Source of the DNA: Janthinobacterium sp. CG3
GTDB taxonomy: Bacteria > Pseudomonadota > Gammaproteobacteria > Burkholderiales > Burkholderiaceae_D
DNA: 64,000 bases
NCBI RefSeq assembly: GCF_000344615.1
Contig: NZ_KB467824.1
Span: forward strand, 3,933,767-3,997,766
Direction of reading: 5' to 3'
Under the pieces are notes generated by a model. That model had not been told where the DNA came from. It searched no databases and saw only the letters and a list, made by a program, of their open reading frames with translations. Shown here piece by piece: positions 38,913 to 47,243 of the stretch. The position numbers and the translations under genes were made by a program. The stretch's first letter is position 1. The number at the start of each line of letters is the position of its first letter.

Positions 38913-39083
38913 GGCGGTATGTGAAATTAAGTAGCAAAGGGAGGGAAAATATATCATTTTGTTGCGGCGCACACAAGACGTAATAGGGCCTCGTCGGCTG
39001 CAAAAAAAGGAACTACGATTCTGCAATTCGGCGCGCCGCCTTCGCTGGAGGAGTCGCATCATGAGAGAAATATTCGCAAACAG
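38891..39083. repeat. Left copy of the lysR/DUF2917 promoter-region duplication
   Basis: This segment matches 47244-47441 in the same orientation. It begins within lysR codons 1-8, covers the divergent promoter, and ends in the first eight codons of DUF2917. By hand alignment the best block (38907-38985 versus 47259-47337) has about 8 mismatches in about 80 bases. The leader just before the DUF2917 ATG is diverged, and CATCATGAGAGAA is again shared. The left copy carries the intact lysR. Confidence 0.8.
38948..38976 (-). promoter_or_regulatory. Probable lysR promoter overlapping a forward promoter
   Basis: On the reverse strand TTGTGT (38976-38971) and TATATT (38953-38948) are 17 bases apart, 35 bases before the lysR ATG. 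On the forward strand TTGTTG (38959-38964) and TAATAG (38981-38986), 16 bases apart, face the DUF2917 remnant. The two promoters overlap face to face, the usual layout for LysR autoregulation with control of a divergent target. Confidence 0.5.
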
Positions 39084-39151
39084 CGGGGGAAGCCGGCCTG
39101 CCGCCCGGTAACCATAACGCCGCCAAGCAGGCGCTATGCGGATCGCATTGA
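39061..39151 (+). pseudogene. Deleted copy of the DUF2917 gene
   Basis: The first eight codons (MREIFANS) match the intact DUF2917 gene at 47416 (MRELFANS). Sequence then jumps through unrelated bases to a TAA at 39111. From 39135 the match resumes with the last codons of the intact gene (TGCGGATCGCATTGA against TGCGGATCGCGCTGA). About 290 bases of the body are missing. It is the internal-deletion derivative of a former DUF2917 gene beside lysR. Confidence 0.75.
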
Positions 39152-39227
39152 AGCGCTGCGGCGCCGGGCCGGCGATGCCGGCGCCCTTCCCGCCCGCCAA
39201 GCGGACGCGATAGCCAGACGAGGCGGA

Positions 39228-39506
39228 CTAGTCGACGGTGGCGGTGACACTGCCGATCAATTTGCAGCCGCAGCTTGTGGCGCTGCCATCCACCGCCACC
39301 GCCTTGCCGTCGACGCTGTAGGTGGCGTGGCCGTCGAGAATCGGATTGACGCCGTGCGGCCGGCCGCCGGGATAGCGTTGCGGGCAATCGACCAGATCGC
39401 CAACGCGCGCAATCGCCCTGCCGGCGATCGAGTGGTTGGGCGAACCGCCGATTACCTTGCCGCCGTGATCGGTGTCGTCGCCTACGGTAATAATATGCAG
39501 TGACAT
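39228..39506 (-). CDS. PAAR domain protein (T6SS spike tip)
   Basis: A 92-residue single-domain PAAR protein. HIITVGDDTDHGGKVIGGSP, IARVGDLVDCPQ and GVNPILDGHATYSVDGKAVAVDG follow the PAAR repeat pattern, and C-terminal CGCKLIGS supplies cysteines near the metal site. PAAR proteins sharpen the VgrG spike and can tether effectors. It is the last gene of the island, 34 bases after the lipase effector gene, suggesting they are delivered together. Confidence 0.9.
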   Translation of the reverse strand: MSLHIITVGDDTDHGGKVIGGSPNHSIAGRAIARVGDLVDCPQRYPGGRPHGVNPILDGHATYSVDGKAVAVDGSATSCGCKLIGSVTATVD

Positions 39507-39540
39507 GCAATACTTTCGGTGGCGGTGGATGAACGCGGCG

Positions 39541-41310
39541 TCACGCGTATTCCTGCGCCGGTTGAGGTTGCTGGAGCATGACGTTGAGCTGCCTGTCGTC
39601 GCCCTGGTACATCAGGCGATAACAAAAATACCGGCGAGGTTCGGCGATGCCATGGGCCGTTCCCATGAAGAAACCGTCGCCGAATTTTGAAATAAAGCCG
39701 GCGTAAGAGTCATGCACATACTGGTCGAAAAACAAGCCGATGTCCGCCGCAACGGTCATGGCTTTGGCACGCCTATGGATCTCGCCGGCCTTGCCGTGAT
39801 ACTTTCTTTCCTTAAAATCGTCTTCCGTGGGTTTGCGCAGCATGCCCGTCATGCCATCGATAGCCTTCATCTGCTCGGCGAACATGTCCTGTCCTTGCTT
39901 GTAAAACGAGTGGAGGTCATCCGTGGTCTGCGCATACTGAGCGCTGGGGAGGGATTGAAATCCGTTCTTCTGCAAGGTCACGGCGACGCGCCACGCCACA
40001 TACAGGGTCATGTGTTCGCGGAAAGCCTGGTCCACGCTTACACCGGGAGCCACGCCGCATCCGGCGAAATAGCGCTGCACCGCCACTTGGGTTTCGGGGG
40101 CACAGGCAAATTCTGTTGTCAGATTTTTCTGATCGCCCTCGTCCGATTTAAAGTCCAGCCAAGGGTCGCCATCGGTACCGTGTGCCTCGCGCGCCTTGCG
40201 CGCGGCGGCGAGCATCAGATTCAGCGGCAGTTGCGACAATTTGTATTTATCCCCACCCGCCCTTGTCGCCGTCAATTTTTCCGGAGTACGCGGGTCAGAC
40301 GCCTGCAAAACAACGCCCTTGCCTTGGGACCCGGGCTCATAGCCGCCACCCACATCGCTGTGGCTACCGAGGGCGAGCTGCTCGCAGCAATTCGAAGGAA
40401 CGACACCGTCCACGCACACGCTGTCCAAGGGGAAGTTGTTGCGAAATTCATGGAGGGCGACATAATGGACGCAACTTTTAACGGCGCGGTGAATGCGCAA
40501 ATTCTGGGTCGTCGCCCACGAATTGTGGCCGGTTACGCTGAGACCGACAGAGGCAACCGTATCGAACAAGCCGAGGAAGCGCACATAGGCGGGGACGCCG
40601 CAAAGCTTGCCATCCTTTAATAGCGACTCGTACAACCAAGTGCAAAACACGCGCGCCTCCGCAGCGCCGCGTGAAAAACCAAACACGTCCAGATAAACCC
40701 CAGAAACATTCGGCGTTGTTTCCTTGCGCGCCAATTGCATGCCGAGTTTCCCGGCGTGCTTTGCCAAAAAAGCGTGCCGCAGCGTCGCATTGCCGACCAG
40801 CCCGCTAGGCAGGTCCAGCGCCGTCAATAGCTTGTCCTCTTCTGTCAATGCCGCAGGCGGCCATTGGTCGGGATTCGTTTCCGCAACAGTGCGATCGCCC
40901 GCAAGCGCCTTGACGCATTCGCCGTCAAACATCCGCCTGTTTCCATTGACGAACGCGTGCAACGAATTCAACACCTGCAACAGCCCGAATACGATGCGCG
41001 CCTCGCCGCCCGCGCCCCATGGACTCCCCCTGAAAGAGGGCTTGCTTTCGGAAATTAAATTGAATTCCGTTCCAATGCCAGCGACATAATGGCTGAAATG
41101 TCCGTTTTTATAATCATTTTTATATGCTAAAAAAAGACGGGCCACGTTGCTATGGCCCGATTTTTCCTTGTCGCGCTCAAAATTATTGTCGGTGCCATCA
41201 AAAAAAACTCCGATGTTGACGACGGATTTACAATCGACGCAGGTACCGTGGGGCAATTTGTCTGCGCGTTGCAGCGTTGGCGGCACCAAATAATGGGTGG
41301 GAGCGCTCAA
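39541..41310 (-). CDS. T6SS phospholipase effector, DUF2235 / Tle1 family
   Basis: A 589-residue DUF2235 alpha/beta-hydrolase. IGVFFDGTDNNFERD near residue 35 is the DUF2235 opening motif. The nucleophile elbow is GFSRGAAEAR at 211-220 (Ser213), a probable catalytic Asp lies in FLGLFDTVASVG (Asp250), and the His is in GSHSDVGGGY (about 317). In Tle1 effectors such enzymes cleave phospholipids of competitor membranes after T6SS delivery. No signal peptide is present, as expected for T6SS cargo. It lies between the tandem DUF3304 lipoprotein genes and PAAR. GC content and codon use appear lower than in the core genes. Confidence 0.87.
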   Translation of the reverse strand: MSAPTHYLVPPTLQRADKLPHGTCVDCKSVVNIGVFFDGTDNNFERDKEKSGHSNVARLFLAYKNDYKNGHFSHYVAGIGTEFNLISESKPSFRGSPWGAGGEARIVFGLLQVLNSLHAFVNGNRRMFDGECVKALAGDRTVAETNPDQWPPAALTEEDKLLTALDLPSGLVGNATLRHAFLAKHAGKLGMQLARKETTPNVSGVYLDVFGFSRGAAEARVFCTWLYESLLKDGKLCGVPAYVRFLGLFDTVASVGLSVTGHNSWATTQNLRIHRAVKSCVHYVALHEFRNNFPLDSVCVDGVVPSNCCEQLALGSHSDVGGGYEPGSQGKGVVLQASDPRTPEKLTATRAGGDKYKLSQLPLNLMLAAARKAREAHGTDGDPWLDFKSDEGDQKNLTTEFACAPETQVAVQRYFAGCGVAPGVSVDQAFREHMTLYVAWRVAVTLQKNGFQSLPSAQYAQTTDDLHSFYKQGQDMFAEQMKAIDGMTGMLRKPTEDDFKERKYHGKAGEIHRRAKAMTVAADIGLFFDQYVHDSYAGFISKFGDGFFMGTAHGIAEPRRYFCYRLMYQGDDRQLNVMLQQPQPAQEYA

Positions 41311-41312
41311 GT

Positions 41313-41867
41313 TTATTCCTCCTTCGCATAGTCCGGGGCGGGACCACTCGAATATTTTGGCCCCGGATAGTCCGTTTCTCCCAACCCCTTATTAGACAAC
41401 CAAGCCTCCACTTTGTTGCCCGGCAAAAAATGAATGTTCAAGCCAAAACTCTTCCCTGGCGGCACCGTGAAATGCACCGGAACGCTAGTCTCATGCCATG
41501 CTAGTGTGCACCTCGCATCAGGATCAACTCTTAGATTATTTTTGTATTCAATGTGACTGATATCACAACTTTCCCATTTCACCGTTACCAGCGTCGGTTG
41601 CGGAATTTTAGGCAAACTTACACAGCAAGTCGTTCCGCCACCTCCGCCCCAACCGGTGCTGTTTCCACCCCACGAGCCATTAACATAAAAATTGGGAATA
41701 CCAACCATTCTACCGATGTGGCCCACGGAAACAATAGAAACGCCCATCATTTCGGCAGGCGCCCGACTGCCGCCACCGGGGCCGGCGCAAGCCGCAAGTA
41801 CCAGAAAACCAACGCCGCAGCAGAACCATCGCAAATTTCGCAGCGTGGATTTAATCATTACATTCAT
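41313..41867 (-). CDS. DUF3304 lipoprotein, copy 1 (probable Tle1 immunity protein)
   Basis: A 184-residue lipoprotein. The signal sequence ends in the lipobox VLAAC (Cys about 27), then AGPGGGSRAPAEMMGVS, FYVNGSWGGNSTGWGGGG, TTCCVSLPKIPQP and HFLPGNKVEAWLSNKG. The glycine-rich VNG-GG, CCVxLP pattern is typical of DUF3304. It lies directly beside the lipase effector; periplasmic lipoproteins of this kind neutralise Tle effectors. This copy differs from the others in the central patch (WESCDISHIEYKNN) and the tail (YAKEE). AGGGAG lies 6 bases before the ATG at 41867. The immunity role is inferred from position. Confidence 0.8.
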   Translation of the reverse strand: MNVMIKSTLRNLRWFCCGVGFLVLAACAGPGGGSRAPAEMMGVSIVSVGHIGRMVGIPNFYVNGSWGGNSTGWGGGGGTTCCVSLPKIPQPTLVTVKWESCDISHIEYKNNLRVDPDARCTLAWHETSVPVHFTVPPGKSFGLNIHFLPGNKVEAWLSNKGLGETDYPGPKYSSGPAPDYAKEE

Positions 41868-41968
41868 TGCGTTCTCCCTTTATATTGCATTCTGATTGTT
41901 ACCAATTTCGAAAATAAAAATATTATTCCTCACTCATAAACGGCATATTTTGAATTGCATGTTCCAAA

Positions 41969-42520
41969 CTACTCTACGGCATAGTCCGGTGCGGGACCAC
42001 TCGAATATTTTGGCCCCGGGTAGTCCGCTTCTCCCAAGCCCTTGTTGGACAACCATGCCTCTACTTTGTTGCCCGGCAAAAAATGAATGTTCAAGCCAAA
42101 ACTCTTCCCTGCCGGCACCGTGAAATGCACCGGAACGCTGGCCTCATGCCATTCAGACTTGCATTTTAAATTCGGATCAACCGCTCGATCATTAACAAAT
42201 TTAATGTGACTGATATCGCAAGTTTTCCATTTCACCGTCACCAGCGTCGGTTGCGGAATTTTAGGCAAACTTACACAACAGGTTGTCTTTCCTCCTCCGC
42301 CCCAGCCGGTGCTGTTTCCACCCCACGAGCCATTAACATAAAAATCGGGAATACCAACCATTCCACCAATATGGCCCACTGAGACAATGGAAACGCCCAT
42401 CATTTCGGCTGGTGCCCGACTGCCGCCACCGGGGCCGGCGCAAGCCGCCAGTACCAGCAAACCAACTCCGCAGCAGAACCATCGCAAATTTCGCAGCGTG
42501 AATTTCATCATTACATTCAT
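41969..42520 (-). CDS. DUF3304 lipoprotein, copy 2
   Basis: A 183-residue paralogue of copy 1 with the same lipobox (VLAAC), the identical APAEMMGVSIVSVGH segment and the C-terminal HFLPGNKVEAW. Differences cluster around WKTCDISHIKFVNDRAVDPNLKC and the end ADYPGPKYSSGPAPDYAVE. The 101-base spacer to copy 1 is itself homologous to the spacer before copy 3, so gene and spacer were duplicated as a unit of about 655 bases. It probably gives the same or a related specificity of effector neutralisation. Confidence 0.8.
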   Translation of the reverse strand: MNVMMKFTLRNLRWFCCGVGLLVLAACAGPGGGSRAPAEMMGVSIVSVGHIGGMVGIPDFYVNGSWGGNSTGWGGGGKTTCCVSLPKIPQPTLVTVKWKTCDISHIKFVNDRAVDPNLKCKSEWHEASVPVHFTVPAGKSFGLNIHFLPGNKVEAWLSNKGLGEADYPGPKYSSGPAPDYAVE

Positions 42521-42621
42521 CGCGTTCTCCCTTTATATTGCACTCTGATTGTTACCACTCACGAAAATAGCAATATTATCCTTTATTCATAAATAGTATG
42601 TTTGGAATTGCACGTTCCAAA

Positions 42622-43173
42622 CTATTCCACGGCATAGTCCGGGGCGGGTCCACGCGAATATTTTGGCCCCGGGTAGTCCGCTTTTCCCACGCCCTTGTTG
42701 GACAACCATGCTTCCACTTTGTTGCCGGGCAAAAAATGAATGTTCAAACCAAAACTCTTCCCTGTCGGCACCGTGAAATGCACCGGAACGCTGGCCTCGT
42801 GCCATTCAGACTTGCATTTTGAATTCGGATCAACCGCTCGATCATTGACAAACTCAATGTGACTGATATCGCAAGTTTTCCACTTGACCGTCACAAGCGT
42901 CGGTTGCGGAATTTTAGGCAAATTTACACAGCAAGTCGTTCCGCCGCCCCCGCCCCAACCGGTGCTGTTTCCACCCCACGAGCCATTAACATAAAAATCG
43001 GGAATACCAACCATTCCACCAATGTGGCCCACTGAGACAATGGAAACGCCCATCATTTCGGCGGGTGCCCGACTGCCGCCACCGGGGCCGGCGCAAGCCG
43101 CCAGTACCAGCAAACCAACGCAGCAGCACAACCATCGCAAATTTCGCAGCGTGGATTTCATCATTACATTCAT
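42622..43173 (-). CDS. DUF3304 lipoprotein, copy 3
   Basis: A 183-residue paralogue nearly identical to copy 2; visible changes include CCVNLPKIP, SHIEFVND, VPTGKSFG and KADYPGPKYSRGPA. The frame opens upstream at 43197, but the ATG at 43173 with AGGGAG 6 bases before it matches the start of copies 1 and 2 (MNVMMKSTLRNLRW). The outer- or inner-membrane sorting signal (residue +2 Ala after Cys) favours outer-membrane sorting by the Lol rule. Confidence 0.8.
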   Translation of the reverse strand: MNVMMKSTLRNLRWLCCCVGLLVLAACAGPGGGSRAPAEMMGVSIVSVGHIGGMVGIPDFYVNGSWGGNSTGWGGGGGTTCCVNLPKIPQPTLVTVKWKTCDISHIEFVNDRAVDPNSKCKSEWHEASVPVHFTVPTGKSFGLNIHFLPGNKVEAWLSNKGVGKADYPGPKYSRGPAPDYAVE

Positions 43174-43233
43174 TGCATTCTCCCTTTCAAATTGCATTTT
43201 GATCGCTGCCCCTTTGGAATTGCATGCGCCAAA

Positions 43234-43779
43234 CTACTCCACGGCATAGTCCGGGGCGGGACCACTCGAATATTTTGGCCCCGGGTAGTCAGGGGCTAAC
43301 AACCCCTTATTCGCCAACCAAGCCTCTACTTTGTTGCCCGGCAAAAAATGAATGTTCAAACCAAAACTATCCCCCGGCGGCACTGTGAAATGCACCGGAA
43401 CGCTGGCCTCGTGCCATTCGGACTTGCACTTCGAATTCGGATCAACCGCTCGATCATTGATAAATTCAATGTGGCTGATATCGCAAGTTTTCCACTTCAC
43501 TGTCACCGACGTCGGTTGCGGAATTTTAGGCAAACTTACACAACAGGTTCTCTTTCCTCCACCTCCCCAACCGGTGCTGTTTCCACCCCACGCGCCATTA
43601 ACATAAAAATTGGGAATACCAACCATTCCACCAATGTGGCCCACTGAGACAATGGAAACGCCCATCATTTCGGCTGGTGCCCGACTGCCGCCACCGGGGC
43701 CGGCGCAAGCCGCCAGCATCCACACGCCGACGATGTAACAAAGCCGCTGCAGATATCGCAACAAGGATTTCATAGTCAT
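43234..43779 (-). CDS. DUF3304 lipoprotein, copy 4 (most divergent N-terminus)
   Basis: A 181-residue paralogue. Its signal sequence (MTMKSLLRYLQRLCYIVGVWMLAAC) differs from copies 1-3, but from the lipobox onward it is again almost the same. Distinctive changes are NGAWGG, GGKRTCC, PTSVTVKW, PPGDSFG and NKGLLAPDYPGP. It is the promoter-proximal copy, 13 bases after the DUF4123 stop, so its N-terminus may be the ancestral one and the other three later duplicates. The spacer to copy 3 is shorter (60 bases). Confidence 0.8.
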   Translation of the reverse strand: MTMKSLLRYLQRLCYIVGVWMLAACAGPGGGSRAPAEMMGVSIVSVGHIGGMVGIPNFYVNGAWGGNSTGWGGGGKRTCCVSLPKIPQPTSVTVKWKTCDISHIEFINDRAVDPNSKCKSEWHEASVPVHFTVPPGDSFGLNIHFLPGNKVEAWLANKGLLAPDYPGPKYSSGPAPDYAVE

Positions 43780-43792
43780 TGGGCGCCCTCCA

Positions 43793-44557
43793 TCAACAGA
43801 CCGGCGGCGAGGCCAGAAACAGCGCGTTCAGCTCGCTCGCTTGCAGCCCTGTTCCTTCCGGCTGGAACGCCCTGCGCGCAATATAAAACAAGGTCTGCCG
43901 GTTTCCCGCGCCGTCCTGCTGCCACGCGGCGACGCAGCGTCTGGCGGCGTTCCAGTAGTGGTGGATATTTTCGCCCATGTTGTCGAGTGTGTAGCCAAGC
44001 TGGTTTAACAAGATGTCCGCTTCCTCCGCGTCCATGCAGGCCGCGACTTGGTTGTCGCGCAATATCCAGGGCGCGGCGGCCGGCTCGACGTCGCTGCCGC
44101 CCAACGGCAGCGCATGCCGGCTACCGTCGCGCAGATGGATTTCCCATGTCGCCATGGGCGCCGTCAGTGCGCGCCATTGCCCGGCCGTTAGCACGCTGGA
44201 CAAGACCAGCAGCACCCGGCAATCGGTAAAACGCAAGAAATAGGTTTGCCTGTCGTCCAGCAGGATTTTGGTGAACTGGCTCAGGTGCGCCGCCATCTGC
44301 GCCGGCGTGAGCGCGGATTCGATGACCGACCAGTGCAAGCCGGACGGAACCGCCTGGCGCAACGCCAGCAGCGTCTCCTGTTGCTGCGCGGCGGCGGCCG
44401 CCTGCGGATCGAGCAGGATGGCGCCGAACGGCGCGCCGGGGTCATCGCGGCCGGCCAGCGGGTACAGCCAGGCCGGATGGGGCAGCGCCGCCGGCAGGCG
44501 GCTATCGGCGCCGCCCACCATGGCGCCGTCGAGCAAGTAATGGAGTGTCGGTGTCAT
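43793..44557 (-). CDS. DUF4123 domain protein (T6SS effector chaperone)
   Basis: A 254-residue DUF4123 protein: an N-terminal LHYLLDGAMVGG strand, AWLYPLAG, then GLHWSVIESALTPAQMAAHLSQFTKILLDD (diagnostic SALTPAQMAAHL), and FLRFTDCRVLLVL. DUF4123 proteins (Tap/Tec) load a cognate effector onto VgrG and are not secreted. It sits 36 bases after vgrG, but the effector is separated from it by the four lipoprotein genes; usually chaperone and effector are adjacent. The ATG at 44557 is the first in frame. Confidence 0.87.
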   Translation of the reverse strand: MTPTLHYLLDGAMVGGADSRLPAALPHPAWLYPLAGRDDPGAPFGAILLDPQAAAAAQQQETLLALRQAVPSGLHWSVIESALTPAQMAAHLSQFTKILLDDRQTYFLRFTDCRVLLVLSSVLTAGQWRALTAPMATWEIHLRDGSRHALPLGGSDVEPAAAPWILRDNQVAACMDAEEADILLNQLGYTLDNMGENIHHYWNAARRCVAAWQQDGAGNRQTLFYIARRAFQPEGTGLQASELNALFLASPPVC

Positions 44558-44593
44558 TGCGTCTTTAAAACAAAGGGTTGCGCGTCGCGGCGG

Positions 44594-47074
44594 TTAGCCG
44601 ATTTTGCTGAGCGTGCCGGCGGTATTGGCGGCGTTTTGCATGCACTTGGTACAAATTTTCCCCTCGGGCAGTTGTGGCACGCTGCCCGGCATCATTTTTG
44701 GCCCGGGCGCCGAAAAATTGGCGAAGGTGATGCGGTTCTGGGTGTAGTCGACGATGCTGTCCGGCTTCCACACCGTAAAACTGTCGCCGGCGCCGATTTC
44801 AACGGTCTTGGTCGAATAGATGCGGATCTTGTCGGTGGTGCTGATGATTTCGATATCGAGCTTGGCGATCATTTTGATCGCGTCGGTCAGCGCCTTGATT
44901 TCAATCACGCCCGCGGCGGCGATGAGTTTCATGCCCATCTGATGCGCGAACAGGCGGATGCCGCCTTTGACGCTGGCCAGCAGGCGCTCGCCGACGCTAA
45001 GGCTGACGTGCCCGCCGGTGGTCAGCGCGGTGTGTTCGCCGCTGGCCAGGTGGATGCTTTTCGGCGTCGTCCCCTCGATGCCGGCGGCGGCCGCCACCAG
45101 CAAATGCGGCGCCGCCAGCTCGCCTTGCTCGCCGCCGCCTTTCAGCGCCTCGTTTTGCTCTTTAATGGCCCGGGCCACCGCGCTCTGGTCGGCGTTTTTC
45201 TCCTGCGCCTCCAGCTGCTGCGCGAAATCGGCGAATCGCTCGTGCTGGTCGCGCGCCGTCGTCAGCCGCCGCAACGGCTCGCCGATGTCGGTGATGTGGC
45301 TTTGCGCGCCGGCGCGCGCTTCGGTGGAGATCAGCATCCCTTTGCCCGAGCGTAAAGCGCCATTGCCGTCGCTGCGCAGCTCCCAGCCCTCGCCGCGGGC
45401 GTCTTGGCGCCCGGCGTTGCTCTGGATGCGGGTGATGTGGCCCAGGCTCAATTGGCTGTGTTGGTGGTCGCTTCTTAGCTGCGCCTGTATTTTTCCATTG
45501 GTGTCGTCGAGGATTAAGTGGTTGCTGCGTCCGCTGGCGGCGTTGCCGCCGTTGGCCTTCAACTCGCGGCTGCGCAGGCCCGTCAACGCCTGCTGGGTCG
45601 ATAGCGCCCATGGCGGCATATTGCGCTGGTTATGGATGGCGCCGGTGATGATCGGATGGTCGGGATTACCATCGAGCCATGCTACCAAAACTTCCGAGCC
45701 GACGCGCGGTATCGCCGCCGCGCCCAATTCGCTACCCGCCCATAAACCGGCGACGCGCACCCAGGCCGAACTTCGGTCGTCGTATTCGCCGACCCGGTCC
45801 CAGTGGAACTGGATGCGCACCCGGCCATACTTGTCGACGTGTATGCTGTCGGGTCCGGCGGGGCCGACCACGCTGGCCGTCTGCGGCGCCAAGATCCTGG
45901 TGTCGACGCTGTTGAAATTGCGGCCGGGCCGCCATGGTATCGCCTTGCGGATGCAGCGCAGGCGGTTGCTGTAACCGGCGGGGCCGTCCGCGCCCTGCAA
46001 ATAGTTATTGCTTGCCGCGTGCCGCACTTCGAGAATCAGGAAGGCGTTCTGCTCCCCGGCCCGTTCGCCGACGGCCAGGCTGTCGTCGAAATGGCCGACC
46101 AGGTGGAACCAGCGCCCCGGCATCATATAGCGGTTGTTGCCGGCGCCTTCGAAATGTTTGCCGGCCGCTTCCATCTCTTCCATCCGTAGCTTGGCCAAGC
46201 GGTCGCCGTCCTGGCGGTTCTTGAAGCCGTAGGCGCCGGCGTATTCATACGACTCGATATCCAGCACGGCGCCCTGCTTGCTCACGGTCGGCACCGCGCT
46301 GATATTCTGCGACTGCCGGGCCGGATTCTTGAAATCGAACCGCGCCACGGCCACGCTGCCGGGCATCCACTGGCGCACCGGGGACCATTCGCCGATACCG
46401 TCTTCCTCGTACGAACCGCCGTGGCGCTGGTAGGGAACGTCGGCGCCGCCGTCGATCAACGCCGCGCGGGTGGTGTCGTCAATGAGAACAAGCTGGTGGC
46501 CCGTCGCGGCATGCTCGTAGAAATAACTCCAGCCGGCCGCCTCCCAGCGCCGCGACAGATAATTGAAATCGGATTCGCCAAACTGACACGCATCCGTCAT
46601 TGGCGCATCATCGCCGATGACGCGCCAGTCCCAGACGGCATGGGTGCCGTAATCCTGGAAGATCATCGTGGTCTGTTCGCGCAAGCTCTTGTTGTGAAAC
46701 AGGTAATTGTCTTTACGCAGACTCAAGTAGCGCGCCCAAGGCCCCAACCGGGCCTCGTAAAACGCCAGGGCGCCATCGACGCGGCGTAAGCGGAATTCGT
46801 ACACGTAGCCGGAAAAGTGTCGCATGGTACCGTTCGAACGGACCATTTCCACGCACAGGAGCTTGCCTTGCAGGTCCTTGAGCTCCAGGCACGCGTTATC
46901 CGACAGTAACTCCACGGTGAAATCGAAATCGCGCGACAAGCTTTCGAACGCGTCCAGTTTGTCGACCAGTAGCTGGGAGGATGGCCCGTCGTTGCCGGGA
47001 AAGGAGAGGCGCAGTATGCGGTTATGCTGGCGTCCGGCGATCAGCTCGCGCAAACTTTGAAGTCCATCGCTCAT
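44594..47074 (-). CDS. vgrG: Type VI secretion spike protein VgrG
   Basis: An 826-residue VgrG. The N-terminal gp27-like part contains LSRDFDFTVELLSDNA, FHNKSLREQTTMIFQDYG and ESDFNYLSRRWEAAGWSYFYEH. A gp5-like OB domain follows (VDKYGRVRIQFHWDR, SSAWVRVAGLWAGSELGAAAIPRVGSEVLVAWLDGNPD; diagnostic IPRVGSEVLV). A DUF2345 needle extension covers about residues 620-770. The tail ends PEGKICTKCMQNAAN, a Cys pair not part of the core fold. It heads the island operon. No tss genes are nearby, so it must be served by a T6SS apparatus encoded elsewhere. Confidence 0.95.
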   Translation of the reverse strand: MSDGLQSLRELIAGRQHNRILRLSFPGNDGPSSQLLVDKLDAFESLSRDFDFTVELLSDNACLELKDLQGKLLCVEMVRSNGTMRHFSGYVYEFRLRRVDGALAFYEARLGPWARYLSLRKDNYLFHNKSLREQTTMIFQDYGTHAVWDWRVIGDDAPMTDACQFGESDFNYLSRRWEAAGWSYFYEHAATGHQLVLIDDTTRAALIDGGADVPYQRHGGSYEEDGIGEWSPVRQWMPGSVAVARFDFKNPARQSQNISAVPTVSKQGAVLDIESYEYAGAYGFKNRQDGDRLAKLRMEEMEAAGKHFEGAGNNRYMMPGRWFHLVGHFDDSLAVGERAGEQNAFLILEVRHAASNNYLQGADGPAGYSNRLRCIRKAIPWRPGRNFNSVDTRILAPQTASVVGPAGPDSIHVDKYGRVRIQFHWDRVGEYDDRSSAWVRVAGLWAGSELGAAAIPRVGSEVLVAWLDGNPDHPIITGAIHNQRNMPPWALSTQQALTGLRSRELKANGGNAASGRSNHLILDDTNGKIQAQLRSDHQHSQLSLGHITRIQSNAGRQDARGEGWELRSDGNGALRSGKGMLISTEARAGAQSHITDIGEPLRRLTTARDQHERFADFAQQLEAQEKNADQSAVARAIKEQNEALKGGGEQGELAAPHLLVAAAAGIEGTTPKSIHLASGEHTALTTGGHVSLSVGERLLASVKGGIRLFAHQMGMKLIAAAGVIEIKALTDAIKMIAKLDIEIISTTDKIRIYSTKTVEIGAGDSFTVWKPDSIVDYTQNRITFANFSAPGPKMMPGSVPQLPEGKICTKCMQNAANTAGTLSKIG

Positions 47075-47243
47075 GTAGGTTCCCACACCGCGCAGCGTTG
47101 ACGCGGCGGATTGTTAATTTTGAAAGTTTCACATAGTAACATCTTGGTCTGCCAGCCATCCTTGACCTATCCCAAGTGCGCGCGGGGTTGTTTGGCGGCG
47201 CGGAGCAGTATGGACAGTCAAAAATAACTTGCGTTCGCGGGGT

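Larger units (their letters stand above)
41313..43779 (-). repeat. Tandem array of four DUF3304 gene units
   Basis: The stop codons of the four genes are spaced 656, 653 and 612 bases apart. Both coding sequence and spacers (beginning TTCTCCCTTTATATTGCA on the forward strand in two cases) are repeated. The array is visibly A/T-richer than the surrounding core genome. Confidence 0.85.
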
